Part shown: piece after piece, positions 26,286 to 34,239 of the stretch
Layout: each line of letters starts with the position of its first letter
Numbering within the stretch: position 1 is the stretch's first letter
Source: Micromonospora gifhornensis
Lineage (GTDB): Bacteria > Actinomycetota > Actinomycetes > Mycobacteriales > Micromonosporaceae
DNA length: 64,000 nucleotides
Direction: 5' to 3'
Assembly: GCF_016863515.1 (NCBI RefSeq)
Contig: NZ_BOPA01000024.1
Location: 35,261-99,260 of the forward strand
Program-made: the position numbers and the translations under genes
Notes under the pieces: model-generated
Seen by the model: the letters and a program-made list of their open reading frames with translations, nothing else
Told to the model about the DNA's origin: nothing
The model's database searches: none

Positions 26286-26477
26286 GCTCCGTCCTCGGGG
26301 TGAGTCATCCGATGCCACATTCCTGCGTCATGGCGGCTACGCGAACGCTGTGGTCCGTGGTCGGTGCCCTGTCGAGACTCTGAGTGAGGCCCGGGGCGGG
26401 TGCTGGGCTCCGGCGGCGTCGACCCGAGCGGCGTACGTCGTCCCCGCCCGTCTCGGTGCCGCTATTCAGGGAGGGAC

Positions 26478-26732
26478 ATGGATTCGATCGACGAGGTGCT
26501 CGGCGAGTTGCCGTTGCCGCCGTATGTGACTGCTGAGGATGTCGGCTTCGCTGTGAGGGCGTTGAGTGTGCATGCTGCGGAGCAGTGGCCGGAAGGGCTG
26601 CGGTGCCGTAACGACCGCGCACCGCATCCGTGTCGGCTGCACCGGTGGGGGCAGCGGGTGGTGGACCAGCGTGGCCTGACCGAACGGCAGGTGCGGTTGC
26701 TGATCGCTGAGCAGGAAGCACCCCGACGATGA
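26478..26732 (+). CDS. Small CRND/PCRLHRWG-motif protein (copy 1)
   Basis: 84 aa from ATG 26478 with GAGGGAC upstream. Layout: acidic N-terminus with LGELPLPPYVTAEDVGFAVR, then HAAEQWPEG and the block CRNDRAPHPCRLHRWG, ending GLTERQVRLLI. The same order appears in the proteins at 51470 and 60246. Cys-x8-Cys-x2-His could bind a metal, but this is inference. No named family is known to me. First gene of a four-gene cluster; its stop overlaps the next start (ATGA), so they are translated together. Confidence 0.8.
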   Translation: MDSIDEVLGELPLPPYVTAEDVGFAVRALSVHAAEQWPEGLRCRNDRAPHPCRLHRWGQRVVDQRGLTERQVRLLIAEQEAPRR

Positions 26733-26983
26733 TCTACGCGAGTGGGGATCGGCTGCATCCGCATCAGGTACGGGCCGCCACGTTCGACCGTCGGTGGCGG
26801 GGATGGGACCCGGGGCAGGTCGAGGCACTGCTCGGTCGGGTGGCCGACGAGATGGCGCGGTTGCAGCGGGAGGTGGTCACCGCGAACACCGAGGCCGAAC
26901 GGATCCGGCAGGCGTTGCGGCAGTGGCAGTCCCGGCACAACGCCTGCCGCCACCCGACAGATCAGCCACAGGGTGGGCGGTGA
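26729..26983 (+). CDS. Small DivIVA-domain protein
   Basis: 84 aa. Starts with RLHPHQVRAATFDRRWRGWD followed by DPGQVEALLGRVADEMARLQ, the DivIVA/Wag31 N-terminal pattern (R-x(n)-F-x(n)-RG-Y/W-D-x2-QV-x2-L-L), then a coiled coil with EAERIRQALRQWQ. It is far shorter than cell-pole DivIVA (250 aa or more), so it is a stand-alone accessory form. Membrane or coiled-coil scaffold function is inferred. Overlaps both neighbours by 4 and 1 bases. Confidence 0.8.
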   Translation: MIYASGDRLHPHQVRAATFDRRWRGWDPGQVEALLGRVADEMARLQREVVTANTEAERIRQALRQWQSRHNACRHPTDQPQGGR

Positions 26984-27234
26984 TGAGCGCACCACGCTGG
27001 ATCATCCACCTGCCCACCACGCTGACCAGCCTGGACGAGGCCGTCGACCTGGCGGTCGCGTTACGGGACTCGCTCGGCCACGTCACCGTCGTCGACTTCG
27101 GCGAGACCACCCTGAGTGAAGAGGACAAGCAGTTCCTGCGTACCCGAGTGTGGTGTGACGCCCGGGGCGACGGACCCGGCCGCTGCCAACGCCGCGATCA
27201 GCACGACGGACTCTGCGTCACCGTGCCGGAGTAG
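26983..27234 (+). CDS. Small hypothetical protein
   Basis: 83 aa from ATG 26983 (TGATG overlap with the DivIVA-like gene). Sequence runs IIHLPTTLTSLDEAVDLAVA ... HVTVVDFGETTLSEEDKQFL ... VWCDARGDGPGRCQRRDQHD, predicted soluble alpha/beta with two cysteines near the C-terminus. I recognise no family. Translational coupling suggests it works with the two genes before it. Confidence 0.7.
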   Translation: MSAPRWIIHLPTTLTSLDEAVDLAVALRDSLGHVTVVDFGETTLSEEDKQFLRTRVWCDARGDGPGRCQRRDQHDGLCVTVPE

Positions 27235-27244
27235 CCTCCGGCGC

Positions 27245-27634
27245 ATGTCCGCTTCCTCGATCGATGACCTGTTGTCCGGCTTCACCGCACCCCGACCGTA
27301 CACAAGGGAGGTTGCCGGCAGTGCTCCGTCAGCTCCCGGCGTGCATGTGGTGCTTGACGGCGGCACGGTCATCTACGTCGGTCGCACCGGCAACCTGCGC
27401 AACCGGCTTCGGCAGCATCTGACCGGCAACCGGGAGTCGTCCGTGCTGCACCAGCAGGTCGGACAGCACCTCGACCGGCGGGGGCCGGTGGCGACGGCGG
27501 ACGACATCGCCGCCTGGCTGGGCCGCCGCGAGGTCCGCTGGCTGGAGACCGACAACCCGGAGGGTACGAAGGACGCCCTGGTGCTGGCCCTGACCCCGCG
27601 CTTCAACCGGCAGATCCCCAACCGCCGCGTCTGA
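27245..27634 (+). CDS. GIY-YIG nuclease-fold protein
   Basis: 129 aa from ATG 27245. The core GVHVVLDGGTVIYVGRTGNL (GVH...YVG corresponds to GIY...YIG) then RNRLRQHLTG with the catalytic Arg, and a C-terminal TKDALVLALTPRFNRQ with the N-terminal-like 'PxFNR' ending common to small GIY-YIG proteins. These cleave DNA with one metal ion; small actinomycete members are uncharacterised. Eleven bases separate it from the previous gene; it is the last gene of the cluster, followed by a strong stem-loop. Confidence 0.82.
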   Translation: MSASSIDDLLSGFTAPRPYTREVAGSAPSAPGVHVVLDGGTVIYVGRTGNLRNRLRQHLTGNRESSVLHQQVGQHLDRRGPVATADDIAAWLGRREVRWLETDNPEGTKDALVLALTPRFNRQIPNRRV

Positions 27635-27639
27635 AGCAC

Positions 27640-27689
27640 AGATCTTGGTACGAAACCGCCCCCGGAAGGGCGATTTCGTACCAAGATCT
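27640..27689. terminator. Perfect stem-loop shared in sequence with the one at 31002
   Basis: Arms AGATCTTGGTACGAAA (27640-27655) and TTTCGTACCAAGATCT (27674-27689) pair perfectly over 16 bp; an inner GCCC/GGGC hairpin caps the loop. It lies between the convergent GIY-YIG and CBM3 genes. The arm is nearly identical to that at 31002-31049, so this is likely a dispersed repeat that also terminates transcription. Confidence 0.75.
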
Positions 27690-27754
27690 ACGGCGGGCAC
27701 CCGGCACCATCAGCGCTACGGGCCGTGCGGCCGTACCGCCTTGGGCGGAGCGGT

Positions 27755-28657
27755 TTAGGCGTTGGTGTCGCCGTATTCGCGGGTGCCGTTGACGTCGAGG
27801 GTGATGCGGCTGTTCTCGGTCCAGCCGCCGGTGCTCTGCTGCCAGCTGGGGTCGTCGCGTTCGTCGATGGCCGTCCAGTTCTGGCGGTGGTGGCGTAGCT
27901 GGATGGGGCCGGTCGAGGCGCCGGGGGCCAGTGTCCCGCTGGCGAAGGTCAGCTCGATCCAGCCGGGGATCGACGTACCGTGCGGCGGCAGGACCGTCCG
28001 AGTCGGAGTCGGGGTCGGAGTGCGGGTCGGCGGCGGTGGCGGTTGGGGCAGCGGGAAGAACTGGACGTGGCGTTGTACGTTGGCGCAGCCGATCGCGGCC
28101 CAGTCGCAGTTGGTGACAAGTGAGGTGTTCCCGCCCTCGAACGTCACGTGGTAACGCACCCGCACCTCGGTCAGGTCCAGCGGGGTGGTGCCCGTGTTGA
28201 CGATCTGGAGGGCGTGCTGGATCTGGTTGTCGGTGGGTGACCAGTCCATGTTGTGGTAGCTCACTCTGGCCTTGCCGTACGCGGTGCGCACCGGGATCTG
28301 CGGTGAGTCGAGGGAGTATCCGCCGTTGGTGGAGGCCCAGACGGTGAGCCGGTATTCGGTGCCGGGTGCCAGGTCGGTGAGCGTGAGCTCGGTGCCGGTG
28401 GTGGTGCCGAGGCTGCGGTAGGTGTTGGGGCCGAGCCACGCCCGGACCTCGTGCCGGATGGGCGTCGCGCCGGGCTCGCCGATCCAGGTCGATGGTGCCC
28501 AGCTCAGGGTGAGCAGGTGCGGCTCGTTGGTCACCACCACCGGTGCACCGGGGGTGGTGAGGATGACCGGGTCGTCGGCCGCGTACGCGATGGCCGTGCC
28601 GGTGAGCCCCAGCGTGGCGGCGAGGAACGCGACGAGGGTGAAGCGACGAGCACGCAT
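27755..28657 (-). CDS. Secreted fibronectin III-CBM3 protein
   Basis: 300 aa. Signal peptide 1-27 (RRFTLVAFLAATLGLTGTAI, ending AYA). A fibronectin type III domain covers about 35-125 (HLLTLSWAPSTW ... LTDLAPGTEYRLTVWA). A family-3 carbohydrate-binding module follows: DNQIQHALQIVNTGTTPLDL, VRVRYHVTFEGG, CDWAAIGCANV, GPIQLRHHRQNWTAIDERDD. The CBM3 is interrupted by a Pro/Thr insert. No catalytic domain remains, so it probably binds cellulose or chitin as an accessory. Convergent with the GIY-YIG gene and 33 bases downstream of the membrane-protein gene. Confidence 0.82.
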   Translation of the reverse strand: MRARRFTLVAFLAATLGLTGTAIAYAADDPVILTTPGAPVVVTNEPHLLTLSWAPSTWIGEPGATPIRHEVRAWLGPNTYRSLGTTTGTELTLTDLAPGTEYRLTVWASTNGGYSLDSPQIPVRTAYGKARVSYHNMDWSPTDNQIQHALQIVNTGTTPLDLTEVRVRYHVTFEGGNTSLVTNCDWAAIGCANVQRHVQFFPLPQPPPPPTRTPTPTPTRTVLPPHGTSIPGWIELTFASGTLAPGASTGPIQLRHHRQNWTAIDERDDPSWQQSTGGWTENSRITLDVNGTREYGDTNA

Positions 28658-28690
28658 GGTGAGAATGCTAGAGATTTACATGCATGTTTA

Positions 28691-29347
28691 TCAATGGTTA
28701 GGGGTGTCGCGCTCGTTGCGACCGTCCGCGATGGCGGCAGCCGCCCAGGCGAGCAGGATGCCCATGGTCAGGCCGGGCGGCAGGTACCAGAACGTGAGGA
28801 AGCCCGCCGGCGGCGTCAGCGGCAGTGCGGCGACGAGCGCCCACGCGACCCGGCGTGGCAGCACCCCGCGACGCAGCCCCTGCACTCCGCACCAGACGGT
28901 GCCCACCAGCGCCGTCAACAGGGCCACGAGGTCGAACACCCACCCGTACCCGGGGCTGTTGTATTCGAGGCCGATCGCGATGGTCGCGGCGAGGAGCCCG
29001 TACCTGGTGAGGCGTCGAGGTGTCGCGGTGGCGTGGCGGGTCACCGTCCAGACGAGCGGCAGCGTCAGCAGCATCGAGACGAAGAAGGGCCCGCGCCAGA
29101 TCCACGCCGGCTCCGACCCCGCGAACAACTGGAGGTTCTCGGCCATCCATCGCGCCGGAGCGGGTAGGGACCAGATGTCTCGGCCGCCGCCGACCTCCCA
29201 TTGGGTGGCCATCGCGGCGCCGAGAACCATCGCGATCAGCGGTGCGGGAACCGCCAGGGCGCGCCGCCAGCGGGCGACCTGCCACCTGCCCTCGACGCCG
29301 GACGGGCCGACGCGATCGGGTACGTGCTGCGGGTGCTCTGGTCGCAT
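28691..29347 (-). CDS. Multi-spanning membrane protein of unknown function
   Basis: 218 aa from ATG 29347, although the open frame runs further upstream through the neighbouring hydrolase on the wrong frame. Five or six hydrophobic segments (RALAVPAPLIAMVLGAAM, GPFFVSMLLTLPLVW, LAATIAIGLEYN, LVALLTALVGTVWCGVQG, VAWALVAALPLTPPAGFLTF, MGILLAWAAAAIADG). No transporter or enzyme motif is recognised. The ribosome site is weak. It may share a transcript with the CBM3 gene (gap 33 bases, containing the palindrome ACATGCATGT at 28678-28687). Confidence 0.65.
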   Translation of the reverse strand: MRPEHPQHVPDRVGPSGVEGRWQVARWRRALAVPAPLIAMVLGAAMATQWEVGGGRDIWSLPAPARWMAENLQLFAGSEPAWIWRGPFFVSMLLTLPLVWTVTRHATATPRRLTRYGLLAATIAIGLEYNSPGYGWVFDLVALLTALVGTVWCGVQGLRRGVLPRRVAWALVAALPLTPPAGFLTFWYLPPGLTMGILLAWAAAAIADGRNERDTPNH

Positions 29348-29421
29348 CGGTTGATCGTCGCCGCGTCGCTGGGGAATCTCATCGGCGGAACAGCCGAGAT
29401 CACCAGCGACGCGGCGACGGG

Positions 29422-30324
29422 TCAGCGGGATTCGATCTGGCCCAGCGGGCCGGGATCGACTGTCGACCAGGCCGGGTCCTGCGGGTTGAAGGCGCTGTGC
29501 AGGTACGCCGTGGTGGCCCGCTGGATCAGGGCGACCCGTTCCGGGCTCTCGTCGGTGGTCTCGGTGACGCCGTAGCCGGAGACGCCACCCAGCGAGTGTT
29601 CGCCGCCGACCACGGTGAGCAGGCTCTTCGGTGCCGGGCTGAGGTGGTACGGGTCGGTGAACCAGTCGGGTCCGCGTACCGACAGCGGTGAGTCGTCCTG
29701 GTCGCCGGCGACGATCAGGGCGGGCGTGGTCATGCCCGCGAAGTCGGGGCTCATGAAGGGGAAGTGTTCGGCGGCGAACGGGGACAGGTCGGTGCCGCCG
29801 GTGCCGGTGGTGGCGAGCAGGACGCCGACGGTGACCCGTGGGTCGGTCATGTCCTCGCCGGGTAGGCCGTCGGCGTCGACAACCCGGGCGCCCAGCAGCA
29901 TGCTTGCGGTCTGGCCGCCCCAGGAATGGCCGGCGACCGCGATGCGCTGGTGATCGAGTCGTCCGTCCAGGCCGGGGACGGCTGCCTCGATCGTTTTCAG
30001 CGAGTCGATGACCTGCGTGAGGTCGGTGACCCGGATGCGCCAGATCTCCGGGTACCGCGGGTCGTCCGGGCCGATGGCGAGGGTCCGCGCGTCGAGGTGG
30101 GTGGGTTGGATGACGGCGAAGCCGTGGCCCGCCCAGTGATCGACGAGCGGTGCGTACCTGTCCATGTCGGCGCCGAAGCCGTGGGCGAAGAGGATGATCG
30201 GCAGCCCGCTCCCGGAGATCGGGGCGGTGATGCGGACCTGAAGGTCGGTGCCCCGGGCCGGTGCCGGCAGCACCACGGGGCGTACCGAGACCACCGGGCT
30301 GGGCAGGTGCTGGGGGATGCTCAT
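29422..30324 (-). CDS. Alpha/beta hydrolase, dienelactone-hydrolase/PAF-acetylhydrolase-like
   Basis: 300 aa from ATG 30324 with GAGGAG upstream. LPIILFAHGFGADMDRYAP carries the oxyanion-hole HGF motif; VAGHSWGGQT is the nucleophile elbow (GxSxG, Ser); LIVAGDQDDSPL carries the acid Asp and GGEHSLGG the catalytic His. No signal peptide is evident, so it is cytoplasmic. It is divergent from a TetR regulator with palindromic sites in between, so it is probably controlled by that protein, perhaps as a xenobiotic ester hydrolase. Confidence 0.85.
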   Translation of the reverse strand: MSIPQHLPSPVVSVRPVVLPAPARGTDLQVRITAPISGSGLPIILFAHGFGADMDRYAPLVDHWAGHGFAVIQPTHLDARTLAIGPDDPRYPEIWRIRVTDLTQVIDSLKTIEAAVPGLDGRLDHQRIAVAGHSWGGQTASMLLGARVVDADGLPGEDMTDPRVTVGVLLATTGTGGTDLSPFAAEHFPFMSPDFAGMTTPALIVAGDQDDSPLSVRGPDWFTDPYHLSPAPKSLLTVVGGEHSLGGVSGYGVTETTDESPERVALIQRATTAYLHSAFNPQDPAWSTVDPGPLGQIESR

Positions 30325-30361
30325 TACTGTTACTCCTCAGCAGAGAGGTAAGCGGATCATC

Positions 30362-30394
30362 GTTCCGTTTAGACGATACGGAACCATGTTCCGT
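30362..30394. promoter_or_regulatory. TetR operator array (three half-sites)
   Basis: Half-sites GTTCCGT (30362-30368), ACGGAAC (30378-30384) and GTTCCGT (30388-30394) give two overlapping inverted repeats: ACGGAAC-N3-GTTCCGT and GTTCCGT-N9-ACGGAAC. They occupy the divergent promoter between the hydrolase (start 30324) and the TetR gene (start 30428), the expected place for autoregulation and for repression of the hydrolase. One of the strongest regulatory motifs in the window. Confidence 0.75.
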
Positions 30395-30427
30395 TTGCTC
30401 AGTCATCGTGACGGAGGCCACAGGACC

Positions 30428-30997
30428 GTGCCGGCCCGCAACACCGACTCATCGCCCCCGCGCAAACGGGCGGACGCCGAGCGCAACAAGCAGGCGCTCC
30501 TGGAGGCTGCCGCCGCCGCCTTCGTCGACGCCGGGGTCAATGCCCCGGTCCGTGACATCGCCGCCCGGGCAGGTGTCGGCGTGGGTACGATCTACCGCCA
30601 CTTCCCGGCCCGTGCCGATCTGATCGTGGCCGTCTACCGGCACCAGGTGCAGGCCTGCGCCGAGGCCGCCCCGACCCTGCTGGCGACCGGCCCGACCCCG
30701 CACGACGCGCTCGCCGCCTGGGTCGACCTGTTCGTCGACTTCCTGATCACCAAGCACGGCCTCGCCGAGGCGATGCGCTCCGACGCCGCCGCCTTCGAGC
30801 CCCTGCACGCCTACTTCCTGGAGCACCTGATCCCCGCGGTGACGCTGCTGCTGGACGCCGCCGTCGACGCCGGTCAGATCACCCCGATCGAGCCGTTCGC
30901 CCTGCTACGCGGCATCGGCAACCTCTGCATCGGCGCCGACCCCCGATACGACCCCCGCCCCCTGGTCGCCATCCTGATCAGAGGGCTGCACACCTGA
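30428..30997 (+). CDS. TetR-family repressor
   Basis: 189 aa from GTG 30428, which has GGAGG 10 bases upstream; ATG 30386 lies inside the operator and lacks a ribosome site. The helix-turn-helix reads KQALLEAAAAAFVDAGVNAP, VRDIAARAGVGVGTIYRHFP, with the TIYRHF recognition helix end typical of the family. The ligand-binding domain is helical, of TetR_C SbtR-like type. It most likely represses itself and the divergent hydrolase. Confidence 0.9.
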   Translation: MPARNTDSSPPRKRADAERNKQALLEAAAAAFVDAGVNAPVRDIAARAGVGVGTIYRHFPARADLIVAVYRHQVQACAEAAPTLLATGPTPHDALAAWVDLFVDFLITKHGLAEAMRSDAAAFEPLHAYFLEHLIPAVTLLLDAAVDAGQITPIEPFALLRGIGNLCIGADPRYDPRPLVAILIRGLHT

Positions 30998-31001
30998 CGC
31001 G

Positions 31002-31049
31002 CAGATCCTGGTACGACCGCCCTCGCAGGGCCTCGTACCAGGATCTGCA
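31002..31049. terminator. Perfect stem-loop between TetR and GYD genes
   Basis: GCAGATCCTGGTACGA (31002-31017) pairs perfectly with TCGTACCAGGATCTGC (31034-31049); the loop itself folds as GCCCT/AGGGC. Four bases after the TetR stop and 7 bases before the convergent GYD stop, so it can terminate both. It shares the arm AGATC(C/T)TGGTACGA with the stem-loop at 27640. Confidence 0.8.
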
Positions 31050-31055
31050 GCGGGT

Positions 31056-31376
31056 TCAATGTCCGGGTTGTCGGTATGCGACGGGCAGGTTGACGACGGC
31101 GTCGACCTGTTCCGGGGTGAGCAGCGGGATGAGGCGCGCGTTCACCAGGCCGCCCGCCCGCACCGCGATCGCCACGGCGGTGGCGGTGACCTCGTCGGGC
31201 AGGTCGCAGATGACGTACGTGTCGTACTGGCCGAACGAGAAGTACAGGGCCTCCAGGCGGCCACCGGCGTTCTCGACGAGCGCCCGGACGACCTCGACGC
31301 GTACCGTCCCGCCGTCTGCGGTCAGCCCTTCCAGCCCGCCGCCCGTGTAGGTCGTCGTGAGCAGGAACTTCGCCAT
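31056..31376 (-). CDS. GYD-domain protein
   Basis: 106 aa. KFLLTTTYTGGGLEGLTADG and ALYFSFGQYDTYVICDLPDE match the GYD-domain pattern (small ferredoxin-like proteins with a conserved GxYD, here GQYD). The function of this family is not established; members are soluble dimers. Start ATG 31376; convergent with TetR. Confidence 0.8.
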   Translation of the reverse strand: MAKFLLTTTYTGGGLEGLTADGGTVRVEVVRALVENAGGRLEALYFSFGQYDTYVICDLPDEVTATAVAIAVRAGGLVNARLIPLLTPEQVDAVVNLPVAYRQPGH

Positions 31377-31511
31377 CCCGGCACCGCCTTCCGCCTGGTT
31401 CGGCGACGCGCCTACCCGCTGCGTCGGCGGTTATGCAGGCGCTGGTGGACCCGGTCATGTCGGTGCCGCTGACTATGGTGCGGGCAGGAGTCGGTCGGAA
31501 GGTGGGCGAGG

Positions 31512-32843
31512 ATGCGGGCCGAGTGGGACGTGCCGCCGGGTGTCGAGGCGGAGCGGGTGATCACCGCCGTGCTGGCCGACCTGCGCTCCGGGGAGCATCG
31601 GGGTGTGGTGGTCGACTCGCCGCCCGGGGCGGGCAAGTCGACGCTTGTGGTGCGGGCCGCCGTGGAGCTGGCCGGCACCGGCGAGCCGCTCATGGTCATC
31701 GCACAGACCAACGAGCAGGTGGACGACCTGATCGACCGGCTCGCCCGCAAGGCACCCGAGCTGCGGGTCGGGCGGCTCTCCGCGGGTGACTACCGACCGT
31801 CGGCCCGGGTGCGGGCGCACGAGCAGGTCCGGGTCGCCGCGAAGGTCACCGACCTGGTTGCCTCGGCCGTCATCATCGGTACGGCCGCCAAGTGGGCCAC
31901 GGTCACCGAGGGTCGCTGGCCGTGGGCGATCGTGGACGAGGCGTACCAGATGCGCTCGGACGCCCTGCTGCGAGTGGCCGGCAGGTTCGAACGGGCCCTG
32001 TTCGTGGGGGATCCGGGGCAGCTCGACCCGTTCTCCACAGTGGAGGTCGGCCGGTGGGCGGGGCTGACCTGGGATCCGATGCAGTCGGCGGTGGCGGTGC
32101 TGCTGCGGCACAACCCGCACCTGCCGGTGCACCGGCTGCCGGTTTCCTGGCGGCTGCCCGCCTCGGCGGCCCCGGTGGTGTCGACGGCGTTCTACCCGTT
32201 CAGCGGCTTCCGGGCCGGCACCGCCTCCGCCGACCGGGCCCTGCGGCTCACCAGGGCCGGGCGCGGTGACGCCGTGGACCGGGCGGTGGAGCTGGCGACC
32301 GACACCGGCTGGGCGCTCTACGAGCTGCCGGCGCGGCACACGCTGCGTACCGACGGCGAGGCCGCCGCCGCGTGCGCCGCGCTCGCGCTGCGGGTGCTGG
32401 CGCGTGGCGCGGTCGCGGTCTGTGAGCAGGCACCCGACGGCGCGCCGGTCACCGCGGACCGGATCGCCGTGGGGGCCGCGCACCGCGACCAGGTCGCGGC
32501 CATCCGGGCCCAGCTGGGCGAGGCGGGAGCGGGCATCACCGTCGACACCGCCAACCGCCTCCAGGGCCGGGAGTACGACATGACAATCGTGCTGCACCCG
32601 CTCTCCGGCCGACGCGACGCGACCGCCTTCCACCTGGAGTCGGGGCGGCTCTGCGTGCTCGCCTCCCGGCACCGGCAGGCCTGCGTGGTGGTGGCCCGGG
32701 CCGGCATCGGTGAACTGCTCGACGCCCACCCGTCGACCGACGTGCCGCAACTGGACGTGCCGGTGAAGTTCCCCGACGGCTGGGAGGCCAACCAGGCCAT
32801 CCTGGCCCACCTGGCCGACGTGACCCATCCCGCCGGGCGGTGA
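31512..32843 (+). CDS. SF1 (UPF1-like, AAA_11/AAA_12) helicase-type ATPase
   Basis: 443 aa, compact for the superfamily. Motifs: SPPGAGKST (36-44, Walker A), AIVDEAYQ (Walker B), FVGDPGQLDP (motif III), PVSWRLP (motif IV), VDTANRLQGREYDMTIV (motif V) and LASRHRQACVVV (motif VI, Arg finger). It has only the two RecA-like lobes and no accessory nuclease. Role: ATP-dependent nucleic-acid translocation or unwinding; substrate unknown. Ends 6 bases before the convergent NTPase remnant. The frame start at ATG 31512 has GGTGGGCGAGG upstream. Confidence 0.87.
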   Translation: MRAEWDVPPGVEAERVITAVLADLRSGEHRGVVVDSPPGAGKSTLVVRAAVELAGTGEPLMVIAQTNEQVDDLIDRLARKAPELRVGRLSAGDYRPSARVRAHEQVRVAAKVTDLVASAVIIGTAAKWATVTEGRWPWAIVDEAYQMRSDALLRVAGRFERALFVGDPGQLDPFSTVEVGRWAGLTWDPMQSAVAVLLRHNPHLPVHRLPVSWRLPASAAPVVSTAFYPFSGFRAGTASADRALRLTRAGRGDAVDRAVELATDTGWALYELPARHTLRTDGEAAAACAALALRVLARGAVAVCEQAPDGAPVTADRIAVGAAHRDQVAAIRAQLGEAGAGITVDTANRLQGREYDMTIVLHPLSGRRDATAFHLESGRLCVLASRHRQACVVVARAGIGELLDAHPSTDVPQLDVPVKFPDGWEANQAILAHLADVTHPAGR

Positions 32844-32849
32844 GGGGGG

Positions 32850-34239
32850 CTACTTCCGCCAGGCCGGGATCATCCGCTCGGACATGTCCCGCCAGAAGAT
32901 GCGCAGCTCCTCCCCGTCCACCTTCTGCCACCAGGCCCAGTAGGACGGCCGCTGCCACTGCCCGACGAGATCGGCCTGGTTCGCGCAGAATGCCTCGTCC
33001 ATCTGGTACGACAGCTCCTCGCCCCGGGGCGGCAGCGGGCAGAGCCGGAACGGGCAGTCGTCGATGCAGGTCGCACCCGGCTGGACGTCACGGGACTGCC
33101 GGCGGGTGAGATTGACGCGCATGGCGGTGCGGTCGATGGTGAGGCACGGCGGCAGGTCCGAGCGGCTGGACCGGCCGAGCCGGCGGGTGCGTTCGGCGTC
33201 GTCCGTACCCCGGTCGGCGAGGTTGAGCAGCAGCATGACGTCGGCGAGCAGGCGTTGGGCTCGCGGCTTCAGTACCGCCCAACCGTGCGACGGCGGCAGC
33301 CACGACGCCTGCTGACGACGGATCGCCGGCTGCGGGCTGGCCGAGCCGACCCGGCCGACGATCTCATGCTCGTCGACCCAGCAGTGCAGTTCCGGGTGCC
33401 GGTCGACCAGCGCGGCGACACACTCGTCCGCGACCGTCCGTACCAGCGGGTGCGTCGATCCGCTGCCCGGCTGTGGGGCAGCAGTCCCACCGCCGGCGAT
33501 GGCGAGCCAGTAGTCGACCAGGCCACGCGGATCGGACCCGTGCCGGCCGACCTCGCCCAGCGGCTCGGCGGGGTTCTCGGGCAGGGCCAGCAGGGTGAGC
33601 GCCGACCGGGACCACCCCGACGTCCATCAGCATCTCGGCGAGCTTGACGAGCGTCGTGGTCTTGCCGGTGCCGATGCTGCCCACCAGCAGCAGCGGCCGA
33701 CGGTTGTGCGGATCGCGTACCCGCCGGACCATCAGTTGGCACAGGTCCTCCCGGCCCACCACCTCGATGTCGCGGACGTCCTGCTCAGCGCTCGGCACCG
33801 CGAGCTGCTGGTTGTGGCGGGCCTGCTTCCGATACGACCCCAGCACCCGGCGATATCGCCAGAACAGGAACACCGCCACGGCGAGGGCCGCGGTGAGCAG
33901 ACCCTTGACGAAATCGTGCACCTGCCCGCAGTAGTAGGGCCTGGCGCCCGAGCCGGTACACCAGTTCGAGGGCCCGTAGTCACCGAGCGGATCGTGTTTG
34001 ATCACCGCCCCGGTCAGCGAGAACAGCAACCACAGGACCAGCAGGGTGGCACCGCCGACGGTCACCCACCACAGGCCCCGGTGATCGCGTCGCCAGCGCG
34101 GCGCACGGGCGGTCCGTTCGTCGACGCGCCGTCGGGTGCGGCGCTCGTCGGCGCGTTCCCTGCGGGTCCGCCATCGACGCCGACGTTGCCGTAGCCACAG
34201 CTCGGTCTCGAAGACCGGGCCGCGCTTCGGTCGCCGCAT
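32850..34239 (-). pseudogene. Broken membrane-associated P-loop NTPase gene (frameshift plus internal deletion)
   Basis: From ATG 34239 the frame reads a basic N-terminus, two membrane helices (WWVTVGGATLLVLWLLFSLT and GLLTAALAVAVFLFWRYRR) and a P-loop (LLLVGSIGTGKTTTLVKLAE, then MLMDVGVVPV). It then runs into low-complexity sequence to 33364. From about 33610 a different frame continues to 32850 with a sensible C-terminal domain (LTLLALPENPAEPLGEVGRH ... WVDEHEIVGRVGSASPQPA ... DCPFRLCPLPPRGEELSYQM). The two frames join near 33600-33620, right after the Walker A strand, and no Walker B or sensor region follows, so several hundred residues appear missing. Intact relatives are long STAND-like NTPases. 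Probably inactive. Confidence 0.7.

Noticed and set aside
28691..30421. One 576-residue frame covering membrane protein and hydrolase region
   Set aside because: The upstream two thirds are antisense-frame low-complexity sequence; a real hydrolase with full catalytic triad lies in another frame.
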